A stretch of 64,000 nucleotides of DNA from a virus. The position numbers and the translations under genes were made by a program. Under the pieces are notes generated by a model. It saw only the letters and a list, made by a program, of their open reading frames with translations. It was not told where the DNA came from and searched no databases. Positions within the stretch are counted from its first letter, which is position 1. Every line of letters starts with the position of its first letter. The stretch is from IMG/VR virus record IMGVR_UViG_3300025121_000038, positions 1 to 64,000 of that record, one strand, 5' to 3'. Of the stretch, positions 55,247 through 63,513 are shown piece by piece.

Positions 55247-56397
55247 GTTTGTCTCTTAGCTAAAGATGGAAAAACAGTTACTAACTCTTCTGTCAATGCA
55301 GACATAGAATCTACATAATCGCGATTTTCTTTTACATTAGAAAACGTGAAGACACGTCCGTATCTATCTTTACGAATACGATTACGTAAAGTTTCTATCT
55401 TATTTTCGGTAGACAAATCTCTGGAATTATTCAAGGATATAAAATCCTCTGAATAATTGCTTCTCGCAAATTCATCCCTATTTGGACTATCTACTACTAT
55501 CATGACATTATTGGTCCAGCTAGATAAATTATCTTCTAAAAGGCGACCATAATCCACTAAAATAGTCCCCGCAAAAGATGTTGCTAATCTCTCCCTATAT
55601 AATCGATGTACATGCGGGAGAATTAACTTCCAGATTTCATCTTTGGCTTCAGGCCCAGCTTTCGTTACGGCCTCTATTAGTTTGACCTTATCTACGGACA
55701 AACTATCTTCCGATAAAACATCATCTTGGAACATAGCGTTCAAATTGTCTCTAACTAACTGAGCCCCAGGTGTGGCTTCTTGAAAAAGTTTTTGAATCAA
55801 ATCATCTATAGATATAAATTGGACAACATGACCTGTTTTATACCGGATATAAGACGATAATCTCTCACAAAGGTATGACTTGCCACTTCCTAAACATCCA
55901 GTGACCCCTATCAAAAGATGTTTGTGCATGCGTTTTTCTAAACTAGCTTTTACAGACAGCCTCACCATTGGCGAGACGTCAACATGATGCCAAGCAAAGG
56001 ATTTGATTAATGTAGAAGAGATATGGACTAATTCTGGGTTGGCCAATATATATTGAACATTTAGATGTGGGTATATCAATTTATGAAAAGACATCTGTTT
56101 GTCTTCATATGCTTTGTCAGATTCGTTACGTATACCACGGAAGAGAACGTCACAACCTTCTCGTAGATACATATCTACAAGTGGTAGATTGCCAGTCACT
56201 ACTTCATACTTTATACCCGCAGCTCTTATTAATTCGACTCTCTCTTCTTGAGAATATAAATAAGATCCTCTCTTCTCATCATTATCAGTGATATATATGA
56301 CGAAACTTTGACATTTAGAGGAAGCCACTTGGAACAGATGTTCATGTCCTAAATGAACTGGGTCTCCAGATAAAGCTACCATCCCACGTCGATACAT
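55234..56397 (-). CDS. Bifunctional CoA synthase: CoaD-CoaE fusion (387 aa)
   Basis: Residues 1-150 match phosphopantetheine adenylyltransferase: SGDPVHLGHEHL (the HxGH site), ERVELIRAAG, RGIRNESDKAYED and ISSTLIKSF. From about residue 158 a dephospho-CoA kinase begins with the P-loop GVTGCLGSGKS, followed by a longer insert than usual and VDYGRLLEDN, RIRKDRYGR. Together they make the last two steps to CoA. Bacteria keep these as separate genes; animals have the fused COASY, so the fusion looks convergent. Overlaps the kinase start by 13 nt. Confidence 0.88.
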   Translation of the reverse strand: MYRRGMVALSGDPVHLGHEHLFQVASSKCQSFVIYITDNDEKRGSYLYSQEERVELIRAAGIKYEVVTGNLPLVDMYLREGCDVLFRGIRNESDKAYEDKQMSFHKLIYPHLNVQYILANPELVHISSTLIKSFAWHHVDVSPMVRLSVKASLEKRMHKHLLIGVTGCLGSGKSYLCERLSSYIRYKTGHVVQFISIDDLIQKLFQEATPGAQLVRDNLNAMFQDDVLSEDSLSVDKVKLIEAVTKAGPEAKDEIWKLILPHVHRLYRERLATSFAGTILVDYGRLLEDNLSSWTNNVMIVVDSPNRDEFARSNYSEDFISLNNSRDLSTENKIETLRNRIRKDRYGRVFTFSNVKENRDYVDSMSALTEELVTVFPSLAKRQTCQN

Positions 56398-56744
56398 TAC
56401 TCTCTTTCTGCTTTCTTCTTATTGATGCCAGTTCGTAAAATTTGCCCAGTCAGATATAGGTTTTCACCGAACATACCTGTGGGCCAGTTAGGGCATGCTC
56501 CATATTTATTAACTGTTACTGGTAAGGCTTGTGTAGTATGAGTTTCTTCGTCAGACTCCTCATACTCAAATCGGACTTCATCTTGGGCTAAAACGCCTTG
56601 AGCTACTAGTAGTCTGAGAGCATTGAAAAGATCGATGTTTTCGATTTTGATTTCAGAGATACGACCTTCTCTATAGTCTTCCAAAATGACCTTAGCTCGT
56701 TCTTGGGCGGATTGGTCAGGATTTTTTAATCTTATTTTTAACAT
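56397..56744 (-). CDS. Hypothetical protein (115 aa)
   Basis: ATG at 56742-56744 (AAGG upstream) preferred over a longer frame. Helical first part, acidic middle, no motif. One base overlap with the CoA synthase gene. Confidence 0.55.
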   Translation of the reverse strand: MLKIRLKNPDQSAQERAKVILEDYREGRISEIKIENIDLFNALRLLVAQGVLAQDEVRFEYEESDEETHTTQALPVTVNKYGACPNWPTGMFGENLYLTGQILRTGINKKKAERE

Positions 56745-56913
56745 GTTTTGCCTTGACAGACGGGTGAAGCCAGTCGTACATCTTCTCAATCAATGGATGC
56801 CCACAATACCTACAGAACGCATAGTTTCCATCCATAGTTGGAAAGCCGGGTGCATCTTTTGGAATACATTTTCCAGAGTACCTACATGATGTTTTCTTAA
56901 CCATTGGATACAT
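56716..56913 (-). CDS. Small zinc-binding protein (65 aa)
   Basis: CRYSGKC and CRYCGHPL provide a four-Cys zinc site; C-terminus very basic. Overlaps the next gene by 29 nt. Unrecognised. Confidence 0.5.
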   Translation of the reverse strand: MYPMVKKTSCRYSGKCIPKDAPGFPTMDGNYAFCRYCGHPLIEKMYDWLHPSVKAKHVKNKIKKS

Positions 56914-56915
56914 TA

Positions 56916-57116
56916 CTATCCTCGCATCGCTACCACACGATTTCCGACTTTAACTCGTTTGGCTGCATACACCCCGCTCTGTCCGACCCAATCAACCACC
57001 TTCTGAGCCTTGCTGCGGTCAGGGTACACAGTAGCCTTCATGATGTCAGAAAGCCAGGATTCAGTCTTCTTGTCCCAATACTGACTATTTCGAATTACAA
57101 CCCATTCAAAGCCCAT
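56916..57116 (-). CDS. Hypothetical protein (66 aa)
   Basis: Beta-alpha small protein, basic C-terminus (AAKRVKVGNRVVAMRG). No motif recognised. Confidence 0.5.
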   Translation of the reverse strand: MGFEWVVIRNSQYWDKKTESWLSDIMKATVYPDRSKAQKVVDWVGQSGVYAAKRVKVGNRVVAMRG

Positions 57117-57137
57117 GATATATTCCTTTCAAAAGGT

Positions 57138-57347
57138 TTAGCGGTTGGGGTCAAACATATAAGAAGGGAGCCGGGTCTCGATATAAATCGGTTTTGTGGG
57201 CTGGCTAGGTGTTAGGTCACGCTTGTTGTCTTCGTAGTTTGAGTACCGGAAGTCGTCATCACGGTTTTCGTCACCGTACTGGTCAAGCTCGTTATCGTAG
57301 CTCATTGCTTCTTCATCCTTATGCTTTCGGTTACTGTTCATGTTCAT
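57138..57347 (-). CDS. Hypothetical disordered protein (69 aa)
   Basis: Asp/Asn/Glu-rich with almost no hydrophobic core until the C-terminus (IYIETRLPSYMFDPNR), so probably disordered. Internal ATG (MSYDNEL) is an alternative start. Confidence 0.5.
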   Translation of the reverse strand: MNMNSNRKHKDEEAMSYDNELDQYGDENRDDDFRYSNYEDNKRDLTPSQPTKPIYIETRLPSYMFDPNR

Positions 57348-57374
57348 AAAGATAACGATGTGTGGTTAGATTAT

Positions 57375-57866
57375 TTAAGACAAGAAATACATCTTTCTTG
57401 CTTCTGAGGAAGATAAAAGATTCATGCCGAAAATGTTTTCTGGTATTAGTTTATTGGCTCTATTAGCGATATTCATAGTCATGAATGTACCACTGTACAT
57501 TTTCTTTCCAGTCCAAAAAGCGGCTACCGTGTCACTTAATTCTACTATATGTTCATTCCGAGCACGGTATGTAACTCGACTGTCATGTACTATATCTGCT
57601 GTGTCACATACAGACATGTCTACCTTTTTCTTATCATAAGGTAGAGTCACTATCCTCTTAATGTGAGGATGGTTTATATAGAACCAATGATGGACATAGA
57701 CATCGATACCTATACACCCACCTGTAACTATCGTGTCCGGTTGTAGTCTTAAGAATAAATCTTCCAAACACGCATCGACATATGCTTTTTCACCATTACG
57801 AAGGGTCTGAGTTCCTGTAAATCCTAAGATCATGTTTTTAAGACTTTTGGCCAAAGTTACTTTCAA
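57375..57866 (-). CDS. SLOG-family nucleotide-binding protein (163 aa)
   Basis: ILGFTGTQTLRNG, TIVTGGCIGIDVYVHHW and AAFWTGKKMYSGTFMTMNIA follow the Rossmann pattern of the SLOG superfamily (DprA/YpsA-like), whose members bind nucleotides or NAD/ADP-ribose-type ligands. In a phage with several ADP-ribose proteins it may sense such a ligand, an inference only. Confidence 0.7.
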   Translation of the reverse strand: MKVTLAKSLKNMILGFTGTQTLRNGEKAYVDACLEDLFLRLQPDTIVTGGCIGIDVYVHHWFYINHPHIKRIVTLPYDKKKVDMSVCDTADIVHDSRVTYRARNEHIVELSDTVAAFWTGKKMYSGTFMTMNIANRANKLIPENIFGMNLLSSSEARKMYFLS

Positions 57867-57882
57867 TTATAAGTCTATGTGC

Positions 57883-58179
57883 TCAATCATTTTGATTTCC
57901 ACTTTGAATAATATCGCTTTGCTTAACGTGTTTTATCAACCACGGTCTGAAAGTGTTTATAAACACTTCTCTATCTAAAATTTCTAGTATCGCGCGATCT
58001 TCGGAATAACGAACCACACACCCACGCAACTCTTTAAAAGCGTCTTTAGCATATTCAGCTTCCGTCCGGCCTTTGAATAGCTCTTCGTTGAACTCAACCT
58101 CCGCTATAATTCTATAGATGTCGTCCAAACTCGGTCGACCTAATACCATATTCATAAAATTATTCAAAAACTTTTTCAT
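57883..58179 (-). CDS. Hypothetical protein, paralogue of 58242-58463 (98 aa)
   Basis: Shares FNEELFKGRTEAEYAKDAFKEL and DREVFINTFRPWL with FKPELLAGRTEEEVAQEAISEL and DADAFVAGMDAWF of the neighbour, so they arose by tandem duplication. Function unknown. Confidence 0.6.
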   Translation of the reverse strand: MKKFLNNFMNMVLGRPSLDDIYRIIAEVEFNEELFKGRTEAEYAKDAFKELRGCVVRYSEDRAILEILDREVFINTFRPWLIKHVKQSDIIQSGNQND

Positions 58180-58241
58180 CTAAACTAACCCTTCCATGAA
58201 TGATGTGACTAATAACACTTGAGTTCTCGTAAACCCTAAAA

Positions 58242-58463
58242 TCACTGGTCTACAACTAGCTTGTTTAGGTATTTTTCAAACCACGCATCCATACCTGCTA
58301 CAAACGCATCTGCATCGACAATACGCAATTCCAAAGCCCCAACAACCTCAACTCCAGGCAGCTCCGAAATAGCTTCTTGAGCTACTTCCTCTTCAGTCCG
58401 CCCTGCCAAAAGCTCCGGTTTGAAACTCATTTTCGTAAAAATCGAAGTCAAGTCTTTAGACAT
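58242..58463 (-). CDS. Hypothetical protein, paralogue of 57883-58179 (73 aa)
   Basis: Tandem paralogue of the neighbouring gene with the same GRTEEE core. Small, acidic, alpha/beta. Function unknown. Confidence 0.6.
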   Translation of the reverse strand: MSKDLTSIFTKMSFKPELLAGRTEEEVAQEAISELPGVEVVGALELRIVDADAFVAGMDAWFEKYLNKLVVDQ

Positions 58464-58474
58464 GTTACTACCCT

Positions 58475-59323
58475 CTAAAATTTAGTTTCTCCATGTATCG
58501 GATGATAGACAGACCTAGCATCCAAATCAATTAAGACGTATTTAGGCGGACAAGCCCCAGGTTGTATAGCTAATGTATCTCCTATACTCGTATACCATTG
58601 TCCTGTGGTCCTTGGAGACTCATGTATATGTCCGTGGAGACTAAGCAAAGGTTGGTGCTTTGCTATGTAATCCAATCCTGCTTTAGATCCTACACGCTCT
58701 CCATTACTGATTACGTCTAAACCTCCGTGTGAGGGAGGTGAGTGCATAACGAAAATGCTTTTGGAAAAATCAGGTGAACCAGGTAACTTTGACAGTCTTT
58801 CTTTAAGAGTTGGTCTTCTGGCTATTTCATCCTCCCATGATCCACTTAGTTTTACAAAATGGAATTGGTCTGTGATAACTGGATCACTATATTGAACAAG
58901 ATTTGGAATGGGTTCTAAGTCTCCACAAACCCAGTCTTTTAAACCAAAGGGATAATCAGGAACCCAAGGCATACCTAAAATCCAATACTCACCGAACCGA
59001 ATCCATCCTCTTTCATCTAAACGAATCATAGTACCAAGACTATCTGCTTTATCTAAAAGATGGACAATGCCTTTTGCATCGTCATTACCAAATTGAGTAT
59101 AGAACCGGATTCCATTTTGTCTCAATCTCTCAGCTTCGGGTAATAACCAGGATTGAAAAAATTCCTGCTGTGACTTACTAAAAGGAGTTCCTGATTTGAA
59201 ATTCTTGGGTAATATATCTCCACCGTTTACTATTACTTGACATTTAAAATCAATAGCCGCTTGGAACGCTTCTTTATATGCACTATGGTTACCATGAAAA
59301 TCTGTGATATAAATAAATCTCAT
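58475..59323 (-). CDS. Metallophosphoesterase (282 aa)
   Basis: Metal blocks TDFHGN, VNGGDILP, FGNDDAKG, VMHSPPSHGG and HGHIHESP, plus a final QPGACPP. Differs from the enzyme at 40412, so substrates may differ. Its first 17 codons are repeated as a fragment at 59617-59682. Confidence 0.88.
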   Translation of the reverse strand: MRFIYITDFHGNHSAYKEAFQAAIDFKCQVIVNGGDILPKNFKSGTPFSKSQQEFFQSWLLPEAERLRQNGIRFYTQFGNDDAKGIVHLLDKADSLGTMIRLDERGWIRFGEYWILGMPWVPDYPFGLKDWVCGDLEPIPNLVQYSDPVITDQFHFVKLSGSWEDEIARRPTLKERLSKLPGSPDFSKSIFVMHSPPSHGGLDVISNGERVGSKAGLDYIAKHQPLLSLHGHIHESPRTTGQWYTSIGDTLAIQPGACPPKYVLIDLDARSVYHPIHGETKF

Positions 59324-59596
59324 TTATTCCTCAAAAATTAGGTCTAGTTTGTTTACATGTCTAAGAAACTGTGAAGGAATTCCATATACAGGGTTCTTCT
59401 TTTTACCGTCTTGTATGACCGCTACTATACCGGGACAATCTGAAACTCCAAAATCACAATCTCGATAAAGTTTTACAGGATGGAATTTAGACCCTTTGAA
59501 AAGCGTTACAGAATTGGTCCATATTTCATAATCTTGGGTGAGAATATAAACTTGACTAGATATTTCTCGTATTTCTGTATTACGAACTCTCCCCAT
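59324..59596 (-). CDS. Small beta-barrel protein, LLFEE family member (90 aa)
   Basis: KGSKFHPVKLYRDCDFGV and GIVAVIQ, ending HVNKLDLIFEE, parallel the proteins at 59679 and 60424. Probably an SH3-like barrel of unknown role. Stop touches the phosphoesterase start. Confidence 0.6.
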   Translation of the reverse strand: MGRVRNTEIREISSQVYILTQDYEIWTNSVTLFKGSKFHPVKLYRDCDFGVSDCPGIVAVIQDGKKKNPVYGIPSQFLRHVNKLDLIFEE

Positions 59597-59616
59597 CTAA
59601 AACCCTTTTTCTAATC

Positions 59617-59682
59617 TTATGAGATGTCAACATTATAAGCATTGTGATTGCCGTGAAAATCCATGATATAAATAAATCTCAT
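59617..59682 (-). pseudogene. Duplicated start of the metallophosphoesterase gene
   Basis: Reads MRFIYIMDFHGNHNAYN then stops, nearly the same as the start of the gene at 58475-59323. It follows a paralogue of 59324-59596, so a unit of small gene plus phosphoesterase was duplicated and one copy decayed. Confidence 0.7.
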
Positions 59683-59966
59683 ATATCCTCAAACAAAAGA
59701 CCTAATTTTGTTACACTATAAACAAGTTTTAATTTTTGTGATGGGAACCCACGTACTTTTGATTTTGTTATATTATCAATATTCACAACAGCCACATAAT
59801 CTGGGGCAACGTCTAAACAATGTCCAAAAGGTTTATCTGGATATATTTTGACAAGTTTGACTTTATCTCCTATCTTAAAATCAAACTTACTACCAAAGTC
59901 CCAAGAGTGAGACTCTACTACCTCATAAGTTTCTTCAGAAACTCCCAATATATCAAGAAACATCAT
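59679..59966 (-). CDS. Small beta-barrel protein, LLFEE family member (95 aa)
   Basis: FKIGDKVKLVKIYPDKPFG and YVAVVNI, ending TKLGLLFEDI: same plan as 59324-59596 and 60424-60756. Overlaps the NADAR gene by 14 nt. Confidence 0.6.
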   Translation of the reverse strand: MMFLDILGVSEETYEVVESHSWDFGSKFDFKIGDKVKLVKIYPDKPFGHCLDVAPDYVAVVNIDNITKSKVRGFPSQKLKLVYSVTKLGLLFEDI

Positions 59967-60414
59967 TAACCAACCGGTCTCTAATATTATGTAGCCTAGA
60001 GCAAAACTCTGTTTCTGTTAAAACCGTGTCTGATTTTTTGCTTTTACCCATACTATGAGTCAGGACAGCATTACCTGTAGAAAGAAGTGCTCTTCGAAAA
60101 CCCTGATTTTTAGACAAAGCATCAAAAGCTCTATCCAATAAGTCTTGATACTCTTCAGAATCTCGTTTGTAAGCTACATCATTCCACCACAGAGTCTGAA
60201 CAGATTTCCAGGCTTTATTACGTTTCTGTCCTCTGCGCTTTGCGGCTAAACCAACAAGCTTACATACTTCTACCTGGATGTGGATCTTATCAAACTTAAA
60301 GGACTGTAGGAGGCCTTCAAAACTGTTACATTCTACTCCATCAAACACGAACGGATGAGGAGCAAAATTACTCAAAGAGCTAGAAGCTCCTCCACTTTTT
60401 GACCCTATGTTCAT
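59953..60414 (-). CDS. NADAR (YbiA-like, DUF1768) domain protein (153 aa)
   Basis: LSNFAPHPFVFDGVECNSFEGLLQSFKF, the WWNDVAYKRDSEEY region and AFDALSKNQGFRRALLSTGN are the ordered blocks of the NADAR fold, including the N-F opening and the E...Q...K residues of its active site. NADAR proteins are N-glycosidases; some remove ADP-ribose from guanine bases of DNA, others act on riboflavin precursors. With a PARP and a macrodomain in the same genome, reversal of nucleic-acid ADP-ribosylation is an attractive inference. Confidence 0.82.
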   Translation of the reverse strand: MNIGSKSGGASSSLSNFAPHPFVFDGVECNSFEGLLQSFKFDKIHIQVEVCKLVGLAAKRRGQKRNKAWKSVQTLWWNDVAYKRDSEEYQDLLDRAFDALSKNQGFRRALLSTGNAVLTHSMGKSKKSDTVLTETEFCSRLHNIRDRLVNDVS

Positions 60415-60423
60415 GATTTTCTT

Positions 60424-60756
60424 CTACTCCTCAAATAATAAAGATTCCCGTGTTGGTAAATTTGACCATAAAGTCAAACTACTTCTAAGTATTCCCATAG
60501 CCCAACACTTTGGCTGAGGTATAAAATAGTCTTTTACTGCTAAAACATAAGACGAATTCCACTTATAAAAACCATAGGGCACATCATCTTTTTCACGTAT
60601 TAGTCTAACTCTTTCACCAACATAGAAATTATATTCTATTACGCCAACTGTCATAGGTGTTGTTATGATATATATTTCAGGAGAACATTCCATGACCACT
60701 ATGCTTCCATCTGTAGAATGATTACAAACGTTAGCATATATCATATCACAAGTCAT
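60424..60756 (-). CDS. Small beta-barrel protein, LLFEE family member (110 aa)
   Basis: FYVGERVRLIREKDDVPYG and SYVLAVKD, ending RESLLFEE. Third member of the local family. Overlaps the upstream gene by 4 nt. Confidence 0.6.
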   Translation of the reverse strand: MTCDMIYANVCNHSTDGSIVVMECSPEIYIITTPMTVGVIEYNFYVGERVRLIREKDDVPYGFYKWNSSYVLAVKDYFIPQPKCWAMGILRSSLTLWSNLPTRESLLFEE

Positions 60757-61058
60757 TTTTTGAATTTCCTGGGATTATACTGAGCTTTATAACACAAAGC
60801 AATATAGAGACCTTTATCTATCCCCATTCCTTTCCAAAATCTCTTCTCAGCCTCTACGAAGAGATTCCCATAAATATCTTGGGATTTTTCCAGAAAAGAG
60901 TAATACAGGGTCGTCATACGTCTTATGTCCGCCACTGTATATTTTGAATATGCAGCCTTAATAGCTATACCTTTTTCAGACTGCGACATTTCTTCGTAAA
61001 GTTTTGAAGAGACAATAGACTTAGATAGGTCGGTCAATCTAGAAGGAACATCAGACAT
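60753..61058 (-). CDS. Hypothetical helical protein (101 aa)
   Basis: Helical, basic C-terminus (AQYNPRKFKK). No motif recognised. Confidence 0.6.
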   Translation of the reverse strand: MSDVPSRLTDLSKSIVSSKLYEEMSQSEKGIAIKAAYSKYTVADIRRMTTLYYSFLEKSQDIYGNLFVEAEKRFWKGMGIDKGLYIALCYKAQYNPRKFKK

Positions 61059-61097
61059 AGGTCACTCCATATTTTTATGTTATGGAGTACAAACGCA

Positions 61098-62279
61098 TTA
61101 CAGCCCAATAAGATAAGGAGCAAATGTTTGCGGATGCAGATTAATATACCAGGCACCATAACCAATCACAACACAACATATCAAACCCACAAAGGCATAT
61201 CCTACCAGGCTCTTCGCGGGTATCTCAAACAGTTTGATCAATACCCATAGTCCAAGAGCTGTTCCTGCGTATTTTGATAGACCCACAAAGTCAAAATACT
61301 GCCCGAAGAAAACCATACCTAAAGCACCACCTACCATCAGGAGGTTAGCGAGAAGCCGCTCCGGATCAAACCCGTCACTGTAGTACCATTTAGCAGAGTA
61401 AATTAAGAGTCCGCCGAATCCTGCTATGGAACATATGTGGAAAACGCCTGGCTCAAATATAGATACAAAACCTAACTGACTACCTCCTAGCCTAAACATC
61501 ACGAATGCGGATAACATAAGAAGGGCTGTGATGGTAGTACGAGGTACTAGTCTCTCAAACATTTTACCATACGCGTCGCTAAACCAAATGGACAACATTA
61601 AGGTCAATATAGCTACAGCTGCGGTCAGTTGGGATCCAAAATATATAGCTAGGATCGCAGTCCCTACCCCGTGTATAAATAGTAAAACCGGACCAGCGTC
61701 TTCTAATTTGACATTGATGTGCAAATACGAGCTGAGCGAAAGTCCACATCCAAACAGTACCGAGGCTAGTAATGTCAAGTATGTTTGTACAGCCGGGTCA
61801 GAACCTGGAAGGATAGATACTACATAGGCTATGAGCGCATAAAGTCCTAACTCCCAAACCACTTTAGGCACAGCTAGTATCACCTCTGATAGATGGAAAA
61901 GTATCACCCCTAAACAGAATACCCCAAGCCCTATTACAAGGACCCATACAAAATTAATGAAAGTGATGTATGCGGCCACCTTTTGCATCACATTTAATTC
62001 GGGTGTTGTCTCTAACCCCACTTTCAAATTCATTAAAGATTCAATATTAAGAGTTGACTTTGTCAAACTAGAGGCATCTTTAAGATATTGATTTATAATA
62101 GGTTGGGCTTGTCCTTCTGTGATAGCTTGGCCAGAAACCATCTTTTGAACTGTATCTACTCGTATTTGAAGAACAGCTATGTCTCTTGGATTTGGAGAAC
62201 CATTTTGACTTTGAGCCGACAGGGGTACGGTTAACATACAGAAAAACAAACTTAACATCCAAACCAATCTTTTCAACAT
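61098..62279 (-). CDS. Polytopic membrane protein with signal peptide (393 aa)
   Basis: ATG at 62277-62279 behind AAAGGAAAA. A signal peptide (LVWMLSLFFCMLTVPLSAQS) is followed by an outside segment of about 70 polar residues and then 8-10 hydrophobic helices. No family recognised; it may change the host envelope or transport something. Confidence 0.75.
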   Translation of the reverse strand: MLKRLVWMLSLFFCMLTVPLSAQSQNGSPNPRDIAVLQIRVDTVQKMVSGQAITEGQAQPIINQYLKDASSLTKSTLNIESLMNLKVGLETTPELNVMQKVAAYITFINFVWVLVIGLGVFCLGVILFHLSEVILAVPKVVWELGLYALIAYVVSILPGSDPAVQTYLTLLASVLFGCGLSLSSYLHINVKLEDAGPVLLFIHGVGTAILAIYFGSQLTAAVAILTLMLSIWFSDAYGKMFERLVPRTTITALLMLSAFVMFRLGGSQLGFVSIFEPGVFHICSIAGFGGLLIYSAKWYYSDGFDPERLLANLLMVGGALGMVFFGQYFDFVGLSKYAGTALGLWVLIKLFEIPAKSLVGYAFVGLICCVVIGYGAWYINLHPQTFAPYLIGL

Positions 62280-62289
62280 ACTTTTCCTT

Positions 62290-62463
62290 TCATAGAATGT
62301 GTATTGCATCTGACTCCCAAATAATCTGATCTTGAATAAACCCATATAAGACGACATCTAAATGTATGTAATGACTAGAGGATCTACGTCTATCATCAAT
62401 ACGGTATGTACCTTGATGATATATAAATTCTAGTCCTGGATTGCTTTTATCTAAACCCCTCAA
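62290..62463 (-). CDS. Hypothetical protein (57 aa)
   Basis: Frame from a TTG at 62461-62463 to TGA at 62290-62292, ending just before the membrane-protein ribosome site. Contains YRIDDRRRSSSHYIHLDVVLYGF. A 17-base stretch is shared with the start of the gene at 62693-63079. Uncertain start. Confidence 0.45.
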   Translation of the reverse strand: MRGLDKSNPGLEFIYHQGTYRIDDRRRSSSHYIHLDVVLYGFIQDQIIWESDAIHIL

Positions 62464-62483
62464 TATGTTCTTTTTTCTGAGGA

Positions 62484-62624
62484 TTATACGTGACCCTTCA
62501 GATAAAACTTCAAACCCAACAAATAGTTGATCATTACAGATAAATACAGATTATACAGAAAAGACTCTAAAGCCTCTTCTGTATAATCTGTCTCTTCTTC
62601 AAAAAGTAAGCTTAGTCTATCCAT
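62484..62624 (-). CDS. Small protein starting 5 nt after a tRNA (46 aa)
   Basis: ATG at 62622-62624 lies just after the discriminator base of the 62630 tRNA, with CCTAT between. Begins MDRLSLLFEEETD, recalling the LLFEE ending of nearby proteins, and has a hydrophobic C-terminal half. Unrecognised. Confidence 0.5.
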   Translation of the reverse strand: MDRLSLLFEEETDYTEEALESFLYNLYLSVMINYLLGLKFYLKGHV

Positions 62625-62629
62625 ATAGG

Positions 62630-62702
62630 TGCCCCTGGTGGGTTTTGATCCCACTGCCTTGGTATTTAAAGTACCTCGCTCTTCCAATTGAGCTACAGGG
62701 AC
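62630..62702 (-). tRNA. tRNA with UAA-reading anticodon (TTA), possible ochre suppressor
   Basis: Acceptor GTCCCTG/CAGGGGC, A73, then CCT. D-arm GCTC-AATTGGAAGA-GC. Anticodon arm GGTA-CTTTAAA-TACC places TTA at 34-36, which reads the stop UAA. T-arm GTGGG-ATCAAAA-CCCAC has an unusual loop. One base away from a lysine anticodon. Isolated from the main array. Confidence 0.7.
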
Positions 62703-63079
62703 ATTTTTAATTTTATATCTTCTAATGCTTCCTTAATATGTTTTGGAAGACACAAATCTCTCATCCATTTAGGGTATTGTCTTAGCTCTTTATAGTCCAG
62801 GTCAACCCTATACACCCACCATCCATATCTATCATGACCATTCGGAAAGGGTAGTCTGAGCTGTTCGATATAATCTATTATCCATTCTATACACTCTGAA
62901 CATGTAGGAGCATTTGACGTTGTCCAGACGCAACTCCCTATGTTCATATAATATAACCTTAAACCACATCTAAAATAGATACTTCCGAATTTGTCTACTC
63001 TATCTATCATGTGGATAGGTTCTTCATCTTGTTGATACCAACATTGCGATATTGGGTAATGTCCTACGTCTATCATCAA
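62693..63079 (-). CDS. Hypothetical protein (128 aa)
   Basis: Trp/Tyr/Cys-rich with CSEC near the middle. Its last codons overlap the 5' end of the 62630 tRNA by 10 nt. Overlaps the upstream gene by 4 nt. Unrecognised. Confidence 0.55.
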   Translation of the reverse strand: MMIDVGHYPISQCWYQQDEEPIHMIDRVDKFGSIYFRCGLRLYYMNIGSCVWTTSNAPTCSECIEWIIDYIEQLRLPFPNGHDRYGWWVYRVDLDYKELRQYPKWMRDLCLPKHIKEALEDIKLKMSL

Positions 63080-63513
63080 TCGAACAATAACTCCATGCGT
63101 GACGTAAGTTCTGCTTGAGTCAAACCTTCAGTATTCGGACCCAGATAAACATCACATTCCATCATGTTTACATCTTTAAGCTTTGCCCAGAATAGACCCG
63201 CTTTAATAACTTTTTTGCCAGTTCCATTCCAGTCAAGGTGTTTTACACTGAAAGTAAGACTGTCGTACGTATCCGCTGTTCCCTGACGGATATATACTCG
63301 CCTCACCCGAAAGATGGTGCCTTTAGGTAATGTTACAGATACCACGACATTTACCATGTTTTCTCCGTAAAGTCCCCAATTAGCCCTAATATCTGTAAAG
63401 TGTCCAAGCTTTTGCCCAAAAGACATATTGCGTCGTTCTGGGTACAGGCGAAACGTCCAAGGAGCGGTAAGTATTAGCTCTGTTTTACAATTAGGCACGA
63501 ACAATTTCATCAT
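63076..63513 (-). CDS. Hypothetical protein (145 aa)
   Basis: Beta-rich soluble protein (VVVSVTLPKGTIFRVRRVYI), no recognised domain. Coupled to both neighbours by 4-nt overlaps. Confidence 0.6.
   Translation of the reverse strand: MMKLFVPNCKTELILTAPWTFRLYPERRNMSFGQKLGHFTDIRANWGLYGENMVNVVVSVTLPKGTIFRVRRVYIRQGTADTYDSLTFSVKHLDWNGTGKKVIKAGLFWAKLKDVNMMECDVYLGPNTEGLTQAELTSRMELLFD

Noticed and set aside
62382-63079. 17-base identity between 62384-62400 and the start of the 62693-63079 gene as a duplicated gene start
   Set aside because: The first copy is read in another frame inside a plausible gene, and the match does not extend, so chance or small gene conversion cannot be told apart.
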